A stretch of 64,000 bases of DNA from Parafrankia discariae. GTDB lineage: Bacteria > Actinomycetota > Actinomycetes > Frankiales > Frankiaceae. The translations under genes were made by a program, and so were the position numbers. Each line of letters begins with the position of its first letter. Position 1 is the first letter of the stretch. Where the stretch lies: the NCBI RefSeq assembly GCF_000373365.1, contig NZ_KB891274.1, positions 115,568 to 179,567 of the forward strand, read 5' to 3'. Below the pieces are notes generated by a model, which saw nothing but the letters and a program-made list of their open reading frames with translations, did not search any database and was not told the origin of the DNA. Of this stretch, positions 58,606 through 64,000 are shown in pieces.

Positions 58606-60578
58606 TGACCCGGACCGCACCAGCCGAGGCCGCGCCGACCGAGGCGGCCCCGGACCAGACCGCGCCACCCCAGACCGCGGCGACTGAAGCCGCGCCGGCC
58701 GAGAACGCGCCGGAGCCGGATCTGCGGGCGCTGCACCGGGCCGGGCGGCTCGCCGCCGACTACCCGACTGTCCGGGGGCTGCTCGCCGGGCTGAGCGGGC
58801 CCGAGCTGCTCGCCGCCGGGCGGCTGCTGGCCCGGCTCGACCCCGACGAGGTGCTCGCCGCGCATCCCCGGGTGCCCGCGCCGGCGGTCACCGTCACCGG
58901 GCACGGCACCCTCAACGCGCTGGTCCCCGCGTTGACCGCCGAGCTCGCCCGGCACGGCGTGCTCGGCCGTCTCGAACTCGCGGACTTCGACACCTGGGTC
59001 ACCGAGCTGATCGACCCCGGCAGCGCGCTGTACGCGGGACGGCCGTCCTTCGTGCTGCTCGTGCTCGACCCGGAGGTCGTCAGCGACGACCTGCCGAACC
59101 CGTGGCGGGCCGGCGACGCCGAACGGGTGCTGGCGGAGAAGACCGCGCTGGTGGAGCGGGTCGTGGACGTCTTCGGCTCGGCCGGGCAGGGCGCCACGCT
59201 GGTACTCAACACACTGGCGCTGCCCGGCGAGCTGACCGGCCAGCTGCTCGACCGCCGCGAGCGGGCCCGGCTGGGAGCGGCCTGGCGGGAGGCGAACGCG
59301 CGGCTGCTGCGGCTCGCCGAGACCCATCCGGCGGTGGCCGTCGTCGACCTCGACCCGCTGCTCGCCGCCGGCATCCCCGCCCGTGACCCGCGGGCGGCCG
59401 TCTACGCGCACGCGCACCTGTCCGACGCGCTGCTCGCCGCCTACGCCCGGGAGGTGGCCCACCTGATCCGGGCCGCGACCGGCGGCGGGCGCAAGGTGCT
59501 CGCGCTCGACCTCGACGAGACCGTCTGGGGCGGCATCCTCGGTGAGGTCGGCCCGGAGGGCATCGAGGTCGACGGCGGCTACCGCGGCCAGGCGTTCCGC
59601 CGGTTCCAGCGGGTCGTGCGCCAGATCGGCGCGCAGGGCGTGCTGCTCGCGGCGGTCAGCAAGAACGACCAGGAGCCGGTCGTCTCGGTGCTGCGCGAAC
59701 ACCCGGGCATGGTGCTGCGCGAGGACGACTTCGCCGTGGTCCGCGCCGACTGGGGGCCCAAGCACCGCCATCTCGCCGAGCTGGCCGCCGAGCTCGGTCT
59801 GGGGGTGGACAGCATCGTCTTCGTCGACGACAGCCCGTTCGAGCGCGGTGTGGTGCGCCGCGAGCTGCCCGGGGTCGCCGTCGTCGACGTCGACGGTGAG
59901 CCGGCGCTGCACGTCCAGCGGCTGCTCGCCGACGGCTGGTTCGACGTGCGCGAGCTGACCGCCGACGACGTGGCCCGCCCCGAGCGCTACCGGGCCGACC
60001 GGGCCCGCCGGGAGCTGCTGGACACCGCCGGCTCCCTGGACGACTACCTGCGCGAGCTCGGTATCGCGGTCACCGTCGAGCCGGCAGCACCCGCGCAGCT
60101 CGCCCGGGTCTCCCAGCTGACCCTGCGCACCAACCAGTTCAACCTGAACACCCGTCGGCTGCGGCCCGCCGAGGTCGAGGCGCTTGCCGCGGACCCGGCG
60201 GTCCGGGTACTCGTCGTCTCCTCGGCCGACCGGCTGGGCGACAACGGCCTGGTCGGGGTGGTGGTGACCAGCCGGGACGGCACCACGCTGCGCATCGACG
60301 ACTTCCTGCTCAGCTGCCGGGTGTTCGCCCGCGGCATCGAGCAGGCGGTGCTGGCCGCGGTGCTGCGCCACGCGCACCGGACCGGCGCCGCCGAGGTCCG
60401 CGCCGACTACACCCGCACCGCGAAGAACGGCAAGGTCGCCGACTTCTACCCCCGCGCCGGCTTCGCCGCGGTGAGCGCGGACGACGCCGGTGCCCGCTTC
60501 CGCCACGACCTTCGCGACCTGCCCGAGCCGCCGCCGCACGTCCGCCTGACCGCCCGCTTCGATGAGGACGCACCGTGA
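58605..60578 (+). CDS. FkbH-like glyceryl-ACP synthase (AbyA2 type)
   Basis: A 657-residue HAD-superfamily protein. After an Ala/Pro-rich N-terminus, an SGNH-like region, then the HAD core: KVLALDLDETVWGGILGEVG (DxDxT, Asp302 and Asp304), LLAAVSKNDQEPVVSVLREH and SIVFVDDSPFERGVVRRELP, and a C-terminal GNAT-like part (LTLRTNQFNLNTRRLRPAEV, VVVTSRDGTTLRIDDFLLSC, FYPRAGFAAV). FkbH-type enzymes take 1,3-bisphosphoglycerate, dephosphorylate it and load D-glyceryl on an ACP, here the one encoded next. ATG at 58605 inside TGATG, GGAGGGG upstream. Confidence 0.95.
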   Translation: MTRTAPAEAAPTEAAPDQTAPPQTAATEAAPAENAPEPDLRALHRAGRLAADYPTVRGLLAGLSGPELLAAGRLLARLDPDEVLAAHPRVPAPAVTVTGHGTLNALVPALTAELARHGVLGRLELADFDTWVTELIDPGSALYAGRPSFVLLVLDPEVVSDDLPNPWRAGDAERVLAEKTALVERVVDVFGSAGQGATLVLNTLALPGELTGQLLDRRERARLGAAWREANARLLRLAETHPAVAVVDLDPLLAAGIPARDPRAAVYAHAHLSDALLAAYAREVAHLIRAATGGGRKVLALDLDETVWGGILGEVGPEGIEVDGGYRGQAFRRFQRVVRQIGAQGVLLAAVSKNDQEPVVSVLREHPGMVLREDDFAVVRADWGPKHRHLAELAAELGLGVDSIVFVDDSPFERGVVRRELPGVAVVDVDGEPALHVQRLLADGWFDVRELTADDVARPERYRADRARRELLDTAGSLDDYLRELGIAVTVEPAAPAQLARVSQLTLRTNQFNLNTRRLRPAEVEALAADPAVRVLVVSSADRLGDNGLVGVVVTSRDGTTLRIDDFLLSCRVFARGIEQAVLAAVLRHAHRTGAAEVRADYTRTAKNGKVADFYPRAGFAAVSADDAGARFRHDLRDLPEPPPHVRLTARFDEDAP

Positions 60579-60808
60579 CCGTGAGAACCGTCGAGGACTT
60601 CGTCGCCCTGCTGCGCGACGAGCTCGCCCTGCCCGTCACCGCCGACGACCTCGACCGGGATCTCGACTCCGTGGAGTCGTGGGACTCGGTCCAGCTGCTG
60701 GCGCTGTGCACGATCCTGGAGCGGGAGACCGGCCGCTCGCTCCCGCTGGCCGAGGTCCTGGAGGCCCCCAGCCTGGAGGCCGTCTACCAGCTGGCGGTGC
60801 GGTCGTGA
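60575..60808 (+). CDS. Acyl carrier protein for glycerate (AbyA3 type)
   Basis: A 77-residue free-standing ACP. The phosphopantetheine serine is Ser38 in ESWDSVQLLALCTILE. It carries the glyceryl unit made by the FkbH-like protein to the acyltransferase/KASIII. GTG at 60575 overlaps the FkbH stop (GTGA); its own stop overlaps the next GTG (GTGA), so stoichiometric coupled translation is likely. Confidence 0.93.
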   Translation: MTVRTVEDFVALLRDELALPVTADDLDRDLDSVESWDSVQLLALCTILERETGRSLPLAEVLEAPSLEAVYQLAVRS

Positions 60809-61716
60809 CGGCGGGCACGCCGACGGCTCCCGCCGGCCCGCGCGCGGCTGCCGGCGGCGGCCCGGCGGCGGCTCCCGCGCCCGGCACGGGCACCGGCACC
60901 GGCGGTACCGCCGGCACCGCCGGCGGCGGCGAACCCGAGCTGGTGGCCGCCGGGCCCGCGCCGCTGCCCCGGCAGCGCCGGCACACCCAGTTCTTCCTGG
61001 CGACGGTGCGCGAGTTCTCCCCCGTGTTCCTGGACACCGAGGTGGACATGACCCGGGTGCTCGCCCACCGCGAGGCGGCGCGGGCGCAGAGCGGGGTGCG
61101 CTACGCGACGAGCGCCTACGTGCTGCGGGCCGCCGGGCGCGTGCTGGCCCGCCACCCGGACGCCAACGCGGCGCTGCGCGGCGGGCTGCGGACCCGGGTC
61201 GCGCACTACCCGTTCGTCCACGGCAAGCTGACGCTGGACAAGGTCCTGGACGGGCGGCGGGTGGTCCTCGGCACCGTGGTGCCGAACCTGCACGAGGTGG
61301 GCCTGGCGGAGATCCAGGCGCACCTGGAGCGGGTCCGCGACGGCGACCCGCAGCGGCTGCCCGACTTCGAGGGGATCCGCCGGCTGCACGCGGCGCCGTG
61401 GCTGGTGGGCCGGCTCCGTTTCCGCCGGGCAGCCCGCTCGCTGGCCCTGCGCCCGCATCTGACCGGCACCTTCGCCGTGACATCGCTGGGCCACCGGGCG
61501 GTCGACTCCTTCCAGTCGGTCGGCGGCACGACCACGACCTTCGGCGTCGGGCGCGTCCTGCCCCGGGCGGTGGTGCGCGACGGCGAGCTGGCCGTGGCCC
61601 CGGTGCTGCGCCTGAGCCTCTCCTTCGACCACCGGGCGATCGACGGCGCCCAGGCCGCCGACGTGCTGACCGAGGTCAAGGAAGCCCTGGAACAGAACGA
61701 TCTGGAGCGGACGTGA
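60805..61716 (+). CDS. E2-like acyltransferase acetylating the tetronate (AbyA4 type)
   Basis: A 303-residue protein with only the catalytic domain of 2-oxoacid dehydrogenase E2 enzymes; no lipoyl domain. After a Gly/Ala/Pro leader (about 1-60), RVLAHREAARAQSGVRYATS, LTLDKVLDGRRVVLGTVVPN, FAVTSLGHRAVDSFQSV and LSLSFDHRAIDGAQAADVLT (His276, Asp280, HxxxDG) form the chloramphenicol-acetyltransferase-like fold. In tetronate pathways this enzyme acetylates the hydroxymethyl of the ring. GTG at 60805 overlapping the ACP stop. Confidence 0.92.
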   Translation: MTAGTPTAPAGPRAAAGGGPAAAPAPGTGTGTGGTAGTAGGGEPELVAAGPAPLPRQRRHTQFFLATVREFSPVFLDTEVDMTRVLAHREAARAQSGVRYATSAYVLRAAGRVLARHPDANAALRGGLRTRVAHYPFVHGKLTLDKVLDGRRVVLGTVVPNLHEVGLAEIQAHLERVRDGDPQRLPDFEGIRRLHAAPWLVGRLRFRRAARSLALRPHLTGTFAVTSLGHRAVDSFQSVGGTTTTFGVGRVLPRAVVRDGELAVAPVLRLSLSFDHRAIDGAQAADVLTEVKEALEQNDLERT

Positions 61717-62834
61717 ACGATCTCGCCGAGCTGAAGACCTTCGTCGTGGCACACGCGGTGTCGCAGGGGCTGCCCGCCGGGCACTACGACCCGCTGCTGG
61801 CCCGGATCCGCCACGACGAGGACGGCGTCCCGGGCTCGTGGGCGTTCGAGTGGAGCGCGCTGGCCGACGACCTGGCCGCCGAGGGCCGGTCGCTGGAGGC
61901 CAGCGTGCACTACACGATGGCCCGCTTCCCGTTCGTCGACGGTCCGGCGCGGGCCCGGGCGCTCGAGCGGGCGACCGGGGAGTTCGCCCGCTGGAGCACC
62001 GCGCACCCGGCGCTGCGCCGCCTGGACGTCGAGCTGCCCGCGGGCCGGGTGCGCTGCTGGACGACCGGCCTCGACGCTGGGAGCACCGGGGAGGCCGGGG
62101 GCGCCGCCGGGCCACGGCCGCTGCTGGTCATGACCGGGGGCATCGTGTCGACCAAGGAGCAGTGGGCGCCGGTGCTGCTGGGCCTGGCCGAGCTGGGCTT
62201 CGCCGGGCTGGTCACCGAGCTGCCGGGCGTCGGCGAGAACACGTTGCCCTACCGGGCCGACAGCTGGACGCTGTTCCCCGCCCTGCTCGACGCGATCGGC
62301 CGGCCGGCCGGCACCGCCGACGTCTACCTGCTGGCGCTGAGCTTCAGCGGTCAGCTGGCGCTGCGGGCCGCGCTGCACGACGACCGGATCGCCGGGGTGG
62401 TGGGCGCGGGCGCCCCGGTGCGGGAGTTCTTCACCGACCCCGCCTGGCAGCGCCGGGTGCCGAGGGTCACCACCGACACCCTGGCGCACCTGACCCGGAC
62501 CAGCGCCGAGGACGTCTACCCGGCTGTGCGGGACTGGGCGCTGCGGGAGGACGAGCTGGCGGCGCTGCGGATTCCGGTCGCGCACGTGACCAGCCTGCGT
62601 GACGAGATCATCCCGCCCGGCGACGCGCGGCTGCTGCGCCGGCTGGTGCCGCGGATCCGGCTGCTCGCCCATGACGACGTGCACGGCGCGCCGTCGCACT
62701 TCGCCCAGACCCGGCTGTGGACGCTGTTGTCGGTGCTGCGCATGCACGGCGGCAACGCCCCGACCCGGCTGGCGCTGACCCGGCAGTTCGCCCGGCTGCG
62801 CTACGCCGACCCGGCGGTGCGCTCCGCCGCCTGA
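61713..62834 (+). CDS. Alpha/beta hydrolase, acetate-eliminating (AbyA5 type)
   Basis: A 373-residue FrsA-like alpha/beta hydrolase. Oxyanion region LLVMTGGIVSTKEQ, nucleophile Ser210 in LLALSFSGQLALR (a GxSxG variant with small residues), acid near SLRDEIIPPGD and catalytic His in HDDVHGAPSHF. The AbyA5 homologue removes acetate from the O-acetylated tetronate to create the exocyclic methylene, the dienophile used by the AbyU cyclase. GTG at 61713 overlapping the acyltransferase stop (GTGA). The final 34 bases overlap the convergent TetR gene. Confidence 0.92.
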   Translation: MNDLAELKTFVVAHAVSQGLPAGHYDPLLARIRHDEDGVPGSWAFEWSALADDLAAEGRSLEASVHYTMARFPFVDGPARARALERATGEFARWSTAHPALRRLDVELPAGRVRCWTTGLDAGSTGEAGGAAGPRPLLVMTGGIVSTKEQWAPVLLGLAELGFAGLVTELPGVGENTLPYRADSWTLFPALLDAIGRPAGTADVYLLALSFSGQLALRAALHDDRIAGVVGAGAPVREFFTDPAWQRRVPRVTTDTLAHLTRTSAEDVYPAVRDWALREDELAALRIPVAHVTSLRDEIIPPGDARLLRRLVPRIRLLAHDDVHGAPSHFAQTRLWTLLSVLRMHGGNAPTRLALTRQFARLRYADPAVRSAA

Positions 62835-63550
62835 GCTCGGGCGTCGTCCGCGCCTCCGGGCCCCCCGGAGGGCGCGGACGGCGCGACGGGTGCGGCCGAA
62901 GCGGGGCCGAAGGCGCGCAGGAAGGTGTCGACCCCGGCGCGGACGACCTCGTCGACCTCACGCGGCTGCAGTGGCCGGGCGCCCAGGATGCTGCGCGCCG
63001 GCAGCTCCTCGTAGACCAGCGAGATGAACTGGTTCGCCCCGCGCATCGGGTCGTCGATGTGCAGCAGACCCGCGTGCGCGAGCCGGGCGAGCCGCCCGGC
63101 CAGCACCTCCACGAACTGGTCGGCGCCGCTGGCGCGCACGGCGTCGTAGAGGTCGGGGAAGCGCAGCGCCTCGGCGTAGAGCAGCCGGCGCACCGCCTCG
63201 GACCGCTCGTCGCAGTAGCAGTCGACGAGCCGGGTCGCTACGTCCTCCAGCCCGCCGCGCAGCCCGCCCGCGTCCTGGGGAAAGCTCTCGAGCACCTCGA
63301 GCGCCTTCGCGTTGGACAGCGCCGCGGTCGTCGTCATGACGTACCGGAACAGGTTCTCCTTCGACCCCAGGTGGTTGTAGATCGTCGGCTTCGCCACCCC
63401 CGCCTCGGTGGCGATCAGGTCGATCGTCGCCTCGGCGTAGCCGTGCCGGGCGAAGACCCGCAGCGCGGCCTCCACGATCGCGCGCCGCTTGTCCAGCCGG
63501 CCCCGTTCTGCCGGGATTCCCGCCGCGCCGGTGGTCTCGCCCACACCCAT
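62801..63550 (-). CDS. TetR family regulator of the exporter
   Basis: A 249-residue repressor. HTH at about 20-70: RRAIVEAALRVFARHGYAEA, TIDLIATEAGVAKPTIYNHL, GSKENLFRYVM. The all-helical C-terminal domain (YAEALRFPDLYDAVRASGAD) belongs to the AcrR/TetR_C_11-like class; the last 35 residues are Pro/Gly/Ala-rich. ATG at 63550. Divergent from the EmrB/QacA exporter with a wide inverted repeat between them, so it very likely controls export of the cluster product. Confidence 0.92.
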   Translation of the reverse strand: MGVGETTGAAGIPAERGRLDKRRAIVEAALRVFARHGYAEATIDLIATEAGVAKPTIYNHLGSKENLFRYVMTTTAALSNAKALEVLESFPQDAGGLRGGLEDVATRLVDCYCDERSEAVRRLLYAEALRFPDLYDAVRASGADQFVEVLAGRLARLAHAGLLHIDDPMRGANQFISLVYEELPARSILGARPLQPREVDEVVRAGVDTFLRAFGPASAAPVAPSAPSGGPGGADDARAQAAERTAGSA

Positions 63551-63579
63551 GCACGCATGCTACCGTCCGACCCATCACA

Positions 63580-63619
63580 TTGAAACGAGCAGTTCACTTT
63601 TACTCAAGATCGGTTTCAA
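63580..63619. promoter_or_regulatory. Inverted repeat between TetR and exporter genes
   Basis: TTGAAAC (63580-63586) and GTTTCAA (63613-63619) are perfect inverted arms 26 bases apart; the inner bases (CG ... CG) extend it slightly. It lies between the divergent starts at 63550 and 63630, overlapping likely promoters. It may be a TetR operator. Confidence 0.5.
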
Positions 63620-63629
63620 GGAGGGTTCG

Positions 63630-64000
63630 ATGGTAGGCACGGACACGGCGGAGGACAGCCCCCCTCGGCTCGATTCCGCCCTGCTGATCCTCATCGGGGT
63701 GATGGTGCTCGGCGGGATGATGTCCTACCTGGACGCGACCATCGTCAACGTCGGGATCAGCACGCTCAGCGCGGAGTTCGAGGCCTCGCTCGCCACGATC
63801 GAGTGGGTGACCACCGGCTACCTGCTGGCGGTCGCGCTCGCCATCCCGCTGGCCGGCTGGGCGATGGCGCGCTTCGGCTCGCGGCGGATGTGGCTGCTCG
63901 GCCTGTCGCTGTTCCTCGCCGGCTCGGCGCTGTGCGCGGTGGCCTGGAACGCGGAGAGTCTGATCGCCTTCCGGGTCCTGCAGGGGCTCGGCGGCGGCAT
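63630..64000 (+). CDS. EmrB/QacA-type MFS exporter, N-terminal part (cut by window end)
   Basis: The first 123 residues of a DHA2 family drug exporter. Helix 1 (LLILIGVMVLGGMMSYLDAT) leads to the hallmark LDATIVNVGI (motif D1), TIEWVTTGYLLAVALAIPLA, loop motif GWAMARFGSRRMWLLGL and FRVLQGLGGG (motif C start). ATG at 63630 with AAGGAGGG upstream. As in the abyssomicin cluster, where an EmrB/QacA-like pump is reported, it probably exports the spirotetronate and gives self-resistance; the gene continues beyond the window. Confidence 0.92.
   Translation, partial: MVGTDTAEDSPPRLDSALLILIGVMVLGGMMSYLDATIVNVGISTLSAEFEASLATIEWVTTGYLLAVALAIPLAGWAMARFGSRRMWLLGLSLFLAGSALCAVAWNAESLIAFRVLQGLGGG

Overview
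The window is uniformly very GC-rich, with strong third-position GC, long antisense shadow frames, frequent GTG starts and ATGA/GTGA stop-start overlaps. Together with the gene families present (DUF5753-type XRE regulators, S-adenosyl methyltransferases of the DUF574 type, BTAD/SARP and large LuxR regulators, ECF42 sigma factors, MMPL proteins) this indicates a filamentous actinomycete; a Frankia-like genome is my best guess, by inference only. No rRNA, tRNA, CRISPR array or intact insertion sequence was seen.

Layout. 0-7.2 kb: an edge-truncated MFS exporter and a giant (about 2.2 kDa-residue scale, 2188 aa) TIR / caspase-like / Hsp90-type ATPase protein with about 14 C-terminal wHTH-like repeats, probably a defence or self/non-self effector. 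7.5-16.6 kb: metabolic and stress genes (DUF1214-like protein, F420-dependent-type reductase, a 5'-truncated PPOX gene, a siderophore-interacting protein behind an iron box, an MMPL transporter, a YCII/DGPF protein coupled to an ECF42 sigma factor, a nitroreductase). 16.6-28 kb: a seven-gene minus-strand operon joining an FHA protein, a Ser/Thr kinase, a J-like zinc-ribbon membrane protein, a GrpE-like factor, an Hsp70, an OmpA-domain protein and a membrane TPR-like protein, with a second kinase carrying six HPDTL-type TPRs divergently encoded.

28-45 kb: an orphan substrate-binding lipoprotein, DUF574 methyltransferase and XRE regulator, then a scarred stretch with several gene remnants (TIR fragment, MFS C-terminus, FecCD permease fragment, twice frameshifted siderophore ABC ATPase, crotonase tail) between intact genes (NmrA-type oxidoreductase with HxlR regulator, DapB-like dehydrogenase, secreted tyrosine phosphatase, FhuF-like Fe-S protein, CobK, and a SnoaL-PrpD-PrpB operon with a TetR regulator that has two tandem operators). 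44-49 kb: a two-component flavin monooxygenase system (LLM oxygenase, flavin reductase) with a GntR regulator; all three promoters carry the same TGATATATCA-type palindrome. An AMP-forming acyl-CoA synthetase follows.

50.4-64 kb: the border of what looks like a spirotetronate (abyssomicin-type) polyketide gene cluster: LuxR and SARP regulators, an RHS/YD-repeat protein whose reading frame runs without a stop into an AbyU-like beta-barrel Diels-Alderase domain, the complete five-gene tetronate cassette (KASIII-like, FkbH-like, ACP, E2-like acyltransferase, alpha/beta hydrolase, all translationally coupled), a TetR regulator and an EmrB/QacA-type exporter cut by the window end. The polyketide synthase itself would lie beyond base 64000.
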